This document shows positions 46,601 through 60,200 of a DNA stretch of 64,000 nucleotides, one piece after another. The stretch comes from Arcuatula senhousia (lineage: Eukaryota; Mollusca; Bivalvia; Mytilida; Mytilidae). The notes under the pieces are model-generated. The model worked only from the letters and a program-made list of their open reading frames with translations, had not been told where the DNA came from and searched no databases. Position numbers and translations under genes: made by a program. How positions within the stretch are numbered: position 1 is the stretch's first letter; each line of letters begins with the position of its first letter. The stretch lies in assembly GCA_963971305.1 (NCBI GenBank), contig CAXARO010001788.1:32793-96792 (forward strand), read 5' to 3'.

Positions 46601-48100
46601 TACATTGTGTGTTTGGTTGTTCGTCTTGTCTTTTGTATGTCCTGTTTTCGAAATTATATGCTATTCGAATGCCCCTTTGGTCACATGTTTCTTAAATATA
46701 TTGTGAAAAATCAGATGACTTTTGTTCAAATTGGCCATCATACATGATTAAAAATGAAGTTTAAAATTAAATGTCTATAAAATCTATACCTTGTTATGAA
46801 GTCCTTGTATCACAAATTGAATTCAAACACTTTCAAATTTCCAAACTTTAATATTACCTACCCATGCTACCAGCACATCGTTAACAATTACAATAACTCA
46901 GTGATTTCAAGAATTTTACAGTCACTTATAAAGCATAAATGTCTCTCCGTTTACTCCGTTGCATGATAACATTAAGACAATAAATATCAAAGGGGCAATT
47001 AAACGATGAACGGATCGATCTTTAGTAAATTTGAATATGAAAAGAAATTAAAAGTTCGTTTCACGGTATATCTTTTCTGATTAACTTTCCATAGATACTT
47101 GAGATAAATATATTGCTGAATAAATGACACATCTGTGTTATAATAGCGAGCACAGCTCGCAAGCGGAGAGCTCAACGGTATTTGTTTCCGCGAGAAATTT
47201 GCTAATGCTGATTTAGAATTTTTATGGTCCGGAAAGGGTTATTATTTTTACAGGGCCGGAGTGAATGTTAAAATAATTTATAAGAAAAGAAATATAATGC
47301 TTTAAAAAATAATAAATTGCGCTTTTTACAAGAAAATAATGTTCTTAAAATAATAAATACACATAAGCTGCTCGTTTCGTCTTGGTAATATGCACGTACG
47401 AAACTAACGTGTCTCGAAGCTTAATCGCCCCATACCATCTCGCCCCAAAATAAACAAATGGAAATATTGGAAATTAAATGATAGCGATAGCCCTGAATGT
47501 CGACATTTAGAACAAAAAACGTAGTCCTTTTTAGCTATGTTCGCATTTAGGCAATGCCCACTCCAGATTCCCTCCATATTAGTTTAGAACGTCGCAACTA
47601 ATTCAACAAGAGACATACAAATCTGGCAAAAAAAAAAATAAATAAATAAATGTACGTCTTGACTTGCTACAAGTACCTTTCTTATTTAAAATTAATTTCA
47701 AATTGAAAGATTATAATAAAGGGCCATTTATTATCAAAGGGAAATGTGAGCTTTTGTGGAAGAAATGCTACAAGCTCTCCTGCAACAATCAGAGATATTT
47801 CTTATCAGTGGAATATAAGTTCTACTGAACATATTTTTACTAAGAGAGGGACTTGTAGCAAGTCTAATGTACGTCGTGTACGTTGTCCGACAAATAAAAG
47901 TTGAGAGGATACGTTCAATTAAAGTCTTAAGTGCTATAGTAAATGCAATAATCCACTTTAAATAGCAAAATATACTTCCTGTCCGAGTTTTCCTGGACCA
48001 ACTTTTCTTGGGGCGATTTGTCAAGTACTAATTTTTAAAGTCACTTTCGTTTCCTTCCTCGGCATAGTTTTATCCCCAAAAACTGAAAAGAAAAGTGGAA
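45401..48100. other. Intergenic, no gene recognised
   Basis: Degenerate RT-A-like tail pieces lie at about 46185-46300 and 46600-46695, and a degenerate RT-B-like patch at about 47640-47690. ORFs at 45289-45654 and 47734-48024 lack motifs. Confidence 0.45.
46545..46598 (+). repeat. (GT)27 microsatellite
   Basis: Uninterrupted GT dinucleotides. The poly-Cys/Val ORFs over it are artefacts. Confidence 0.95.
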
Positions 48101-48159
48101 AAAATTGAAAGCAAAATCGCAATGTGTACATTGTTTTACCAAAAATTTAGACGATAACA

Positions 48160-48231
48160 ATGAGTGTGAGTGAAGCACTTAAAAAGACAAAAAGAGGGAG
48201 TCTTAAATATGACAGAGGAGATCCCACACAG
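48160..48231 (+). CDS. GLE1 exon 1
   Basis: The exon encodes MSVSEALKKTKRGSLKYDRG then DPTQ. The donor is CAGGTAATA, phase 0. Upstream 150 bp are AT-rich without a TATA box, and the transcription start is not visible. Confidence 0.75.
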
Positions 48232-51200
48232 GTAATATTTTTTTTCCATACACCTGTACAACATGTGACCATAGACCTGTATATTAAATAGATTTGCAAA
48301 TAAGTGAAATCTCACAATATCTCATGCAAAGAAACGAGATTTCGTACAAAATAAACAATTCGAAATGTACAACTTTATACTGTAATATCTCAAAAACCAT
48401 TTAAGATTTTTGCATGATTCTTTTTTACAGACATTCTATAATGTTTTAAGATTTTACATGTGTTAAAATAACTTTTATAACCTTTGGCACTTTAGAAGAG
48501 TATCAAAAGAGCCCATACTACCCTAGTTTTCATGAAAATACAATATTTCACAAATTTTTCGTAAAGTTTTCACTTTAACTTGTCATTAAAAGTTTATTCT
48601 TCAACCAAATTAAATGAAAATTTCACACAGATATTCCTTAATATTATCTCTTTTTAATGCAATTTATTCTGATTAATTCCATAGAAAGGCATAAAAGTAG
48701 TTAGAAAAATAAACAAACTCTCATTTATAAACCAGTGATATTTTTACAAATATACTGAACAATTAACAAGTTGCAAATCTATTTAATATACAGGTCTATG
48801 ATGTGACGGATGCGTAAATTATGACAAAGCGGGAGATTTTCAATGCTTTAAAAAAAAATACACTTCAATGTCAATTGAAGTCACTAGCGTGTACCAAATT
48901 CACCATGCTTTACCATGTTTTCCTGTTAATGGTCAGCTTAATATACATTTGTACATGGACAAATCAAATCTCAAATATAATTTTTAATATTTTTTATTAT
49001 TTCATGAAAAATATAATACATTTTTGTATATATTAACATGGTTAAGATGTTTATTAACATTCATGCCATTTGATAATAACTACCTTTTAATAACTTTAGT
49101 TTCTTATTAATGAAAATCACCAACAAGATTATATATGGTGGTCAGTGTTCCAGCCAGGATTTAAAAAGGGCAGGGATGAATTTTAAAAAAAGGGCATATT
49201 CATGCGTTGACTTCATCTTCCAAAAGGGCATACTAAATGTAGCTAATAACAATCAAATACAGCATACATTCTTTTTAACAAACAAATATGCATTTTTAGG
49301 CTTAAGGGGAGCCTCTTGTTTCTCTAACAAGACTTTAGGCTTTTCATTACATTCATACATTCTATCAGTGCTAAAAAGCTTGAATGTCAGCCCAAGAAAA
49401 AATTAAGAAAACCCATTTGATTTTTATTGAATATTGCTAGTAAAATCCGGAGATTTAGTACCATTCCAGTCAGAGTTCATGTTTAATTTTTAACTTCCGC
49501 TTCCTGTCATTATTTGTAAACAAAAAAATATGATCATGATGATGGAGCATTTCACATATCCAACAACATCGTTTCTATTTTTCAATAAAAGCGCACATTT
49601 AATGTTGTTTTTGATAGAAAACATCAAGATGGGTTCAGATTCTGATTTGTGCACAATTATCATTACCGAGGCAGAGAAATTTACTGTGCAACCGGACAAC
49701 TTACCTGTAATTGAAATTGATTAATCAAAATGGATACCTTAACTAATTGACTAGAGAACACATGTTTATTCAATTTGTTAATTGGCTTGGGGTTGTAAAT
49801 ATGCCATTCAATTATCCCAAATGGCTTCATTCTCAATACACAAACTATGTACGATTGACTGAAAAGGGCAAATGTACAATCAAAAAGGGCAGGGTGGAGA
49901 TGAAAACCGGCAGGTATCCTGAAAAGGGCAATCGGGCGGAGGCAAAGGCAGGCGGGCGGACCGCCCTCTGAAAACAGCCTAGCTGGAACACTGGTGGTGA
50001 CTCAGGAATTTTATCAGTAGGCGAAAAGTCTTATTGTCAGTCTTGCACCACCCTTGGATTTTGGACTGTGGTGATCCCTGTCAGACTAAAACGAGTAACC
50101 CAGGCCCGGGCGAACATCTGCTAACACAAATATTTCAAAATGTTTCAAAATATTTCTTAATGAAATTTGAAAATAATGTGTAAAAGTATATTAGGGCTTT
50201 TCCATAATTAATTGTATGGGGGGGGGGGGTCGGAAGGCGCTACAATTAAAATTGTATGGGTGGTGGTTTTTTTTAGATAATTCTCAAATGCAACATAAAG
50301 GGGGGAAAATTAAAATTTTATGCATGGTGGGTATTAAAGATAAGTGCCTTCTGACCCCCCCCCCCCCATACATTTATTTCTGGAATAGCCCTTATCTTAT
50401 TAATTATTTTCGATTTACCAAATAAAAAATTGTAAATTTTAATTTCAAGGCAATTTTCCAATTTTAGGTGACTAAAATGTGTAACCAACCAAAAATGAGA
50501 AAATTAATATTTTCTCATATAACATGTATAAAACACCTTTGAACCTAACAAGAACTTATCAACGATGAAATGATATGTATCAGTGACGGACAAGTACATG
50601 TTTTAACTAAAATTACGGTTAGAGATAAGATTTTTCTATAAAAAAATTATTGAGCCGGGCCGCCGATTGTCAAAATGGTATGACACTGGTGTTGCTAATA
50701 TGATTAAGGCCCTGCCTTTTTAGCGAGCATCGAAAATCTATATACCTTTTAAAAATAAATCCATGTGCTTCTACCCACTAAGTTTAACGTAAGAGGGAAC
50801 TTTTAAAAAAGGTATTAAATAGTAGCAAAGTCTGACCCCACCAAACCCAAATCATATGCACTTGAGAAAGTAGTTGTTAAAATATCTGGGATCAATAACT
50901 ACTTATTAAAAATTCAATTGCAAATAATAAATCCTGTAACATTCTGGGACGACATTAAGCGGGGACGAAGTTATCCATTTTATGGATTACGTGACGTCAT
51001 TTCCTTGTCAGAGTATTTCGCGCTTCTTCAGCAGACCAAAACAACATTCAGATTCTGTAAGGTTTTGTGAGATTTTCTGAGTATCAGTGTTTTATTTGAA
51101 GCATTGGTAACAGAAGGTACATTAAGAAACCTGGTGGAAAAAACAGTAAAGTAAAAATATCATGCAGGATTGAAGAAAGTGAGTGAAACCCCACACTGGA

Positions 51201-54200
51201 TTGGACTCTTCTTTCATTTTTAGGTAAGAACCTTTTATTTATTATTATGAGTAGGTTTTATTCAGTAAATTTAAGTATTTCTTTATCTTATTTTATTTAC
51301 TTAGAATTTAACAAAGCTTGGTCAGTATCATGCATTTGGTATGACTAGTCAATGGGACGATGTTGCCAAAAGCTATAACTCGGTAATTTCCGGAAAATCG
51401 TTTTTCAGCGGAAAAGACCGAATGGTGTTTAAATAAAAATCTGTGTGTAAAAATAAACAAGTGGATGAATGAGGGTTTTATCATTGTTTTTGAATTTCAA
51501 TTTTGATATTTTTGCATAGCAGATTATGATGTATTTTTTATAAGCCCAGAGGTTTGATTGTTTTACTTGCTCCGTGCCTATTATTTCTTTCACTCCGTAA
51601 AAGTAAACCTGTTCCGGTTTTATTGTCAGTATATTTCTGGCACATCTCAAAACGTGCACAATGCCGTAAGGCTCGCATCTGCGATGCTCGCTATAATTTG
51701 GCCTGTGTAACCTATATTGATGTACTAACTATCAAACATGTCAAAATGGGAGTATATTTTTGTTATTGAAGGAAGCACCTTCAAAATGTTTTCTAAATAT
51801 TTTAATTCAATAAAATAAATCCAAAATATGATAAATCAACTTGTTTTATGTCCGTAATGAAGTACTTCTTTTAGCTCTATCTGGGCCACTGGTCTGGGGC
51901 CCAAGTCCGTGCAAATGTATGAAAATAGCTTTAAAACGAAAATTCAAATACATTTTATAGCAACTCATGGCCTATTACATGTATATCATTTTTATCCATA
52001 TCTTCAATTATTATCTCCACTTTTTGTATTATAAGTGTTTTGGATGTGCAATTCGAGTATTTCCACTTTTCTTCGGGTTACACATTTTAGTCGCTTAAAA
52101 ATCGGAAATTGTCTAAAAAATCAATAGAACGAATTTCTATTTGAAAAATCGAAAATGAACAATAAGATACCATACTTTTACACATCATTTCTAAATTTCA
52201 TCGAAAAATATTCAGAATTAAAGATTTAAGAGTATTTGAAATATTTGGGTTAGCGGATGTTGGCCCGGGCCCGGGTTACTCGTTTTAGTCACCACCATTA
52301 TATATTAGGTCTACTGTATGGGTAATATTTTTACCCAAATATACCAGTACTGGAAATTAACAAGTTGTCAACCCATCACAAAATAGTTTGTTTTATGTCA
52401 TGGTTAAAAAATATAGTTCTGCCATTTAGATAGTCTACTATCAAATGAGCTACATGTACAATGAATTGTGTCTACTCTGATGAAGGAAATGCATGTATGA
52501 CATTTTCATGGAAATTAATTCACTTTTTGTTTGGGCAAGGTGGTCAGCATTTTTTCAGAAAATCCGGATGCATGTGAATAAGCTAAGGGTAAGAACAAAC
52601 AAAACTTATAAAGGATACATGTATATTGACTAAATTTTGGTTCAGTGTATAAATTCGATTACATGCATGACATGATTGTAGTTCTTGAATTTTTCAGGAA
52701 TTTTTGGATCAGTGTTCACCACCTGCTGTTATTTCTAGAAGATTTGTAGACTCAAGTTCTGCTATTAGAAAATCAACAGACAAATTGATCAAAAACTGTC
52801 AGATTAACAGAACAATTAGGTAATTTAATCACAAGCCAAAAAAAACCTAAAAAACAAGCCAGGGTAACTGAGACCACCATTTTATTACTCTTAACTTTTA
52901 ACATACATGTACATTGTCATTATTGTATTTAACAGAAATAAACAGAACAAATATGTCATCAGGATAATGCACAAAACATTGAGGGTCAAAATGGTTGAAT
53001 AAAAGCGAAGTGGTGATTTTTTTTTATAAACATTCATGAAGGATACTTTTGAACTTTGAGATATCATTGCATGTACAAAAAATGAAGATGTATTGTCATC
53101 AAATGGTCATACATGTACATTTGTACCATGGAAAAAAGGTTTTTATCACAGTATTTCATGCAATTTAAAAATTAATTTAGGTTTAATCAGAACTATATAC
53201 ATGATATAAAATGTATCTAAATCATACATGTAATTCGATATCAAGTAATCATTGTCATTAAGCTTTATGAACTATTTCATTATTGTGTTGACTATTTTAA
53301 CAGCAATGATAGCAATTCTGAGTATGACAATGTCACAGAAGCTTCAGATAAAACAGATTCGTATTCTGAAAAGATTATTGAGATTATCTCCCCTGCTTTG
53401 ATACCTACGACCCGACATAGTACCATTTCTCCTGTGTCCCCTGAATACACGAAGAGTGTCTGTATCATTAAAGATTATGAAGATGACCTGGAGAATGAGA
53501 AAAAGGTTTGAATATTATAAAGTTAACAAGTTATACATTTTAAGGTGACATTTTGGTGAAAAGATAAACCCAAAGGGGATGTATGTACAACAAAATATGG
53601 TAGAAACCATAAACAAGAAAATGAAGTTGATATGACACCATGCCTGTGTTGAGGATACGTTACATGTAGTTGAAAATTTGGCAGGAATTCTAAATATTAA
53701 TGATTAACTTTGAATAGAAACTTTATTTACCTTTTAACACTTACATGACTTATTAATGATCATAAGTAATTAGTAATTGAGGAACACCTTAGAATTGATT
53801 TTATAGCGTAATGCAATAAAATGTCTGAATGAAATGAACAAAAAAAGATTTAATACATGTACTTATTTTAAAACATGTTATATTCCTTTTAAATATGTTA
53901 TTTTTTATGTATCAGAATTACCTTTTCTCTGGATATTTTGTAGACAAAAATTGGCAAGAAACAGAAAGAGTTTTTAGAGCATTGTAAAAAAGTGCAGCAT
54001 GACGCAGAAAACAGATTAAAAGCCATTCATCAAGAACAGATTCTAAAAGCTGAAGAACAACAGAGAGAAACAGAACTACAGTATCTTCAAGAGTAAGATA
54101 AAAACAAGTGAGGGTGTGGATGAGGTTTACAAAAAAGTTAACAGATAAAGAAAAAATGACTAAAAAAAATGAAGAATAGAGAATAATGACCCTTACAGAA

Positions 54201-57200
54201 TAAAGAATAACGTGAAAAATGGCCAAAACCTTTATGGAATAGAGAATAAAGGGCAAAAAATTTTACAGAATTGAGAATTGAGGACACCCCCCCCCCCCCC
54301 ATCCACACCCTTACAGGTTTGTGACTTGTGAAAATTAGAATTACATGTAGTTATCCACCTTTTTCATTCGCCTAGTGAAACTGCAAGTCTGTTTTTGTTA
54401 TGGATATGTGTCTGTCATCCAGTGTCTTCTGTACACATTTCAAAAATCTTCTTTGCAAATACTGAATAATAAAACAACTTTGCCAGAGTAGTTTTTGACG
54501 TGGTAGGAAGAAAAGTTCTGCATTTTAGATGAATCATGGCTGCTGTTTAAAAAAAAAATGGTAAAATAACTTTATATTATAGTCAGACGGCAAATGTCTA
54601 TTTTTTCTGTTAAGGATACAAAAGGACGGATTCCGGATTCAGGGGCGATAATTTTTACAATTTTGGCCACCAGACGTCGCTCCGCGGAAAATATTTATTG
54701 ATTTTTGTAGGACTCGCGGTATTTTTAAAAGTTTTCAATAAACTGCTGAACATATTTATCATATATTGATATTTTAAGAAATAAAAATTTATGAAGAACA
54801 CTATCAGACAAAACTTAGTTTATTTGATGCTGAAATTGAATGGTTATTCTGATTTGAAGTAGGCGGGAAAAATCGCCATTTTTCGTTCAGCGACTTCACT
54901 TTGTACCCCCTGGAACGAATTGACACAATCAAAATCATTACACTCGATAAACTTGAAATAAATTAAAAACGAAGAATGAATATTTTAAGAATGCTCATGC
55001 AAAATTTCAGATTTTTACCTGTGATATTTTTTATGCAGCATCACTTTTTTCACAACATTCCACGTCATTTGGGGTCATTTTACGGGTCAAAAACCACATG
55101 ACGTATGTGGCGGGATGTAAACAAAACGTAAAAAACGTCAGTGAAATTTACCAAAACTTATGGATAATGCTTGGGAATTAAATAGACTCTGTTGTCAAGG
55201 TAAGTTCTTTAAATCTTATTACTTTTTCTTTACTTTTAACCCTAATAATGGTGATGCTGACATTGACTGACTGGTAGCCATTTTTTTCAATATTGACCTT
55301 TGATAAACTTGAATGACTGACAGGAATTTTTAAAACAAATGATTTACTATCAGAATTGGTGACAGAATTGTCATTTTCAACTGCTGTTTAATTACCGTGC
55401 TTGGCTGTTACACCAAATAACAGCCAATGCAATTTTTAAATTCATTTTTTCCAACAAAGGCAAACAACCTAGCTGTAGGTTTATCTGCATGGCAAGCACA
55501 GCTCAAATTTAACACTCACAACATTCACATTGTATTCATTTATTCTCATAAAAAGTTCTTTTCCTTATCAAAGAAATTCTCTTTGCACAAATAAATTTAA
55601 TTTCAACTGATGATAATTGAGAATAATTAAATTTTAAATGCATGAGTTGCAGAATTTGGTGTTACTTAGTGAATCTAAATAACTCTGTCAGTTGAAAATA
55701 CTTTATATTCAGCCAAATCAGTGGTTCAAGAATCTTGAAATGTGGCTTGATTTTTAAAAAATTATGAATGAAATTGTTATTTTATAATTCTTCCATGTAA
55801 TTTTCTGCAATGGATATATTAACAAAACAGTTTTACTTTGAATATCAGCTTGAAATATCATTTAAACAAACTGGTACATTTAAGCATGGCATGATGTATG
55901 TAGGGACAAATATATTTATAAGTGCATGTTTATTCTATATATTGTTGCCAATTTTCTCTTTATATGACATGATATCAATTGAAACATAATTGTTGTTTTA
56001 TTTAAGATAATTTGATAGGTGCTTTTGATAATTAAATTGATAATTTTGTTCATTTAATAATTTTTCTAACTATAACTTATAGAAATGTCATTGAGCATAA
56101 TGATGATAATTAAAAATCTTATATGCTTTCTAGAAGATAAAAATATTATAAATTCTTCATAAAAAAATAAAGGAAATTTTACAATGATGCTGACTGCATT
56201 ATAAATATTGTGTTAAGTTTTGCAAAGAAATAGTCATACAAATCAGTACAATTTGTTGATACAGGGCATTCAGATAAAAAAAATCATTTATTCTTACTGT
56301 CCTGAAATGCATAAATTACAATAGTCGGATATTCTTTAGTTTGTGTACAAATAATAAATTTGCAACTAAAATGCATAAATTAATAGAAATGTTAAATTGA
56401 ATTACTGTGAATCATCCCATACAGAAAAAATAATCTGTGATATTTCAAAAAGTAAAAAAAAACAATATTTTGGGTCATATTTTTGGCAAATTTCCCAATC
56501 CTTTATTTTATTTTGTAAATTTCTAGTACATTTACAAGACTTGAATAATGAATAAACATCCAATAGTACACATTCAAGTTATATTTTACTCATAGAATAT
56601 TCCCAAGTTTCATTGAGCCATTTTTATTAGTGATTTTTCATTGTTTTTTACTATTTTATGATTTTGATTTTGTGAATGTTAGAGAGTTATCTCCCTTTAT
56701 ATTGACAGGTGCTCGACCAAAAGGGTTTGATACACAAAATCAATATTATTAAGTTAAAACGAACAAAACCTAGTTGATAATGACAACAAGGCTTAATATA
56801 ACATTTTCTTGGAAATGTAGCGTCTTTTTTCAAGTTTTTGTCTTCTATTTAACGTTTTACTTGCATTGAAGCTGTCACGGGCGGCCATTTTGTCTGTCCA
56901 AAATGTGCCAATTTTTGGTCGATTGAATTGACACAATTAAAAAGAAAGATCTTAAAAAAATCTTAGTAAACAAAAATCGTTTAAGACTAAAATTTCCCTC
57001 CTTTATGAAAAAAATGAGCCCATAATTCAACGCTTTAAATTCACAATTGACGTTTTTCTTTCCACTGGGGTCGTTCAAGACGGGCAAAAGATTCTACGCT
57101 GTTGGCCTGTTTTCTGTTCTTAATTTATTATTTTCATTTTACGCTAGCGAAAATTCGAACCTCTTGGGTCTTCAGATTAGACACATTATAATTTTTTTAT

Positions 57201-60200
57201 TGACAAAGCAATTCTTTTGACATTTTTTGATGGACAAATCAAGTCACGGACGTAATTTTTACAAATGTAAAAATGCTATTTTGACACAAACGAATTGACA
57301 CAATTAAAAATAAAGAATTGTTTTAACATTTTGATGACAAAGACTTATTGGCAAACCAATTCTAGATTAATTTGTAAAATTCGAGTGCTTTTCCTTTACG
57401 ATTAAAATTTTGGTGGGTATTTTCTGAGGTATACTGCCGTCACTTTTACGTCAATTTTCGGACACAGCGTACAACTTAATTTGTTTATTTCTCCCTTTTA
57501 ACACAGTATTTCATCTAGAATTTAATATAAAGATAATCTGTAAGATCTGTAGATTTAATAAACATTTCAAATGAAAGAAGATATGTACAGAAAAGGGGTT
57601 TATTTATTTTATTTCCAATGACATGTCAACATTTTATGACAATGTCGTATTTTTTTCTATTTTTGAATTTTAAGTCACGTGCGCGGTGTTCGATAAAGCG
57701 CCCTCTAAAGACAGATCTGCCGTCCTACTATTACTAACAGTTCAGAAACTATAAAATAGAGAAAATTTTATGGACATTTCACCTCTTCAAATCTAGAATC
57801 GACAAAAATCTTTATTTAGTTGAAGATGTCAGGAGGATATGTGCACTATATTTTTAGGCAACTTATACTTAAAACCAACTTATTTTTGCAAGCAATTGAT
57901 TTTCATGTATTTTGCGAGGTACAGAAATCACTGAAAATACATTGTCGCAAACAGACCCTTTTCCATAGTTATATAATTGTTTCAACGAATAATCCTGAAA
58001 ATTGTAAGCCCCAAAATCGCCTTCTGACATAAAATCCTGCAATAAAGTACTCGTGAAAATAAGTTGGCTTACAGCAATAACTTTTGATTTTCAAATTTAT
58101 TTAACTTTTTAAAGGTCAATACAGCTTCAGGAAAAACAGAGAAAACTTGAAGAAGATCACAGACAACATGCACAGGTAAAATAAAGCACTGTAAAATCAT
58201 CATGTACATGTATTCCATTAAATTTTGATGGCATATGCACACATCATAAGAATGTCTGATAAAGGTAGCAAAATGTTTATGTTTTAGAGTGGTCACTTGG
58301 AAATTATCAAAGATTTGATGATTTGTGATGGAAATGATGAAAGATGTCCACTTTATCAATTCACAAAATGAAGGTAAAGTGTGGGGGAGTTCAAAATTAT
58401 GACTGATATCGTGAAACACAAAGAATTATTATTCAATAAAACAAATACATTTTACAAAGACAGGTGTTATATTTTTGATTTGTTATGCTGGACATGCATT
58501 TTCAAAAGGCACTTGTAATCAGCAGCATTTGGAAAAAAATGACTAAATGTTTATGGACCATTAAATGTAAATTTTAGAACTAGTAAAGCATTTTTATACC
58601 CCCACTCGTAAGAGAGGGGGCTATATTGCAATCACCTTGTCCGTCCGTCCGTCCGTCTGTCTGTCCGTCCGGTTCAATTTCTCTGCTTCTACTAGATGGT
58701 TTGGTTTCAAATTTGGTACACAGCTTCAGCATGATGAGTTACACCTTGCATCCCCTTTCCAGGTCAGTCCATCATCTACTTCCTGTTTTCCGAGCCGACT
58801 TATACTTTTTTAGGGTAAAAAATTTGTAAAGTGAAATTTTTTGTAACAGATTTCTCGGCTTCTACTGGATGGATTGGTTTCAAATTCAGTACACAGCTTC
58901 AGCATGATGAGTTATACTGTGCCTCCCCTTTCCAGGTCAGTCCATCATCTACTTCCTGTTTTCCAAGCCAACTTAGACTTTTAATGGGTCAAAAATAGAC
59001 AATTTTTCGTAACAGATTTCTCGGCTTCTACAAAAGGGATTGATTTCAAATTTGGTATACAGCTTTAGCATGATGAGTTGTATCGTGCCTCCCCTTTCTA
59101 GGTCAGTCGGTCATCTACTTTCTGTTGTCTGACTGGTCGAGTGGGGGTATGCTTAGCACAACTTAGTGCAACCCCTTGTTTCTATAAAAAACATAAAAAA
59201 GTTGTAGCATTGAATTCAATTAAAGCAAAATAAAAAAGTGCTTTCACAAAATTGTCTTACAAATACTTTTTGCTTTTTTATACGACCGCAAAATTTTTGC
59301 GATCGTATAATGTTATGGCGATGTTGTCGTTGGCATTGGCGTTGTCGTCGTCTGGGGACATTTGGTTTCCGTGCGATAACTTAAGTAAATATTGACCAAT
59401 TGTTATGAAATTTTGATATGATGTTTGTAACCACTAGAGGAAGGTTCCTATTGTATTTGGGGATGTTGGCCCCTACCGTTTTAGAAAAAAAAGGGCTAAA
59501 ACGGGTGTATTGACAAAACTGTTGTAGAATGTTTATTATTCATTTGATTTTGAAAATTCTTTTTATTGAATTCCTCATTAAATTCTGTCAACAAAATGTG
59601 TAATGGTTTTGATGTACATTGTACCGTTACTTTGCTACAGTGGGCCAAAGACCGGACGCATCCAAAAAATCAACTCTTTTATTTGTGGTCCGATTTTCAA
59701 ATTCTTTTTTTCATTGGAATCCTTGTGAAAATCCCTGCCTGCGTTTTTCTATCAGATTTGCAATATCTCATACTGTTTTTGAGATGTTAGGGGTCGAAGG
59801 GGCAAAAAACAGCATTTTTAAAAGTTGGTTAAGGCAAATGAATATTGCTGTAGTGGGCCAGCCAATTGTTATGAAGTTTAAGTATGATGAGTATATCCAC
59901 TTATGGAAGCTTTTCATTGCATTTGTGGTCCTTACTATTCTAAAAAAAAATCCAAAAGGGGCCAAATTGTGTCAAAAATGTCAATGAATATAGAAATAAG
60001 ATTTTTTCTATTAAAAGTTAATGTAAATCTATATTTGTCAAATATGCATTTTAAAATCCACCACATGATGCATGTGTCAAAAAGCTTTGTAAGTCCACCA
60101 ATGGGCTGCATGTGACCAAAGCAATAGACTATCCATATTGGGCCTCCAATGTACAGGGTTCAACTTGTTGCGGTCGTATCATGCTGCGCCCTGCGTTGCT

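Larger units (their letters stand above)
49136..52297. mobile_element. 3.2-kb inverted-repeat element in GLE1 intron 1, with nested insertions
   Basis: The outer ends are TGGTGGT(GAC) at 49136 and, reversed, TGGTGGTGACTAAAACGAG at 52297. TTATATA is duplicated at 49129-49135 and 52298-52304. The arms continue with GAGTAACCC, a GGCCCGGG block and CTAACACAAATATTTCAAA. Three insertions lie in the left arm (49143-49993, 50003-50083, 50194-50391). The central 51000-51220 stretch contains a perfect CRE-like TGACGTCA. No transposase frame. Confidence 0.75.

Noticed and set aside
46441..46747. Poly-Val/Cys ORFs
   Set aside because: Translation of the (GT)27 microsatellite.
47734..48024. 96-codon minus ORF upstream of GLE1
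   Set aside because: Serine/threonine-rich, no motif, opposite to GLE1 and possibly within a decayed repeat.
49110..49406. 98-codon plus ORF in GLE1 intron 1
   Set aside because: It crosses the border of the nested 851-bp element, so it cannot be an old gene.
51650..51700. tRNA-like sequence (GCTCGCATCTGCGATGCTCGC)
   Set aside because: Only a short hairpin; no T-arm or B-box consensus nearby.
59566..60115. Overlapping plus ORFs
   Set aside because: They lie wholly inside the TATACGACCGCA-ended non-coding repeat.
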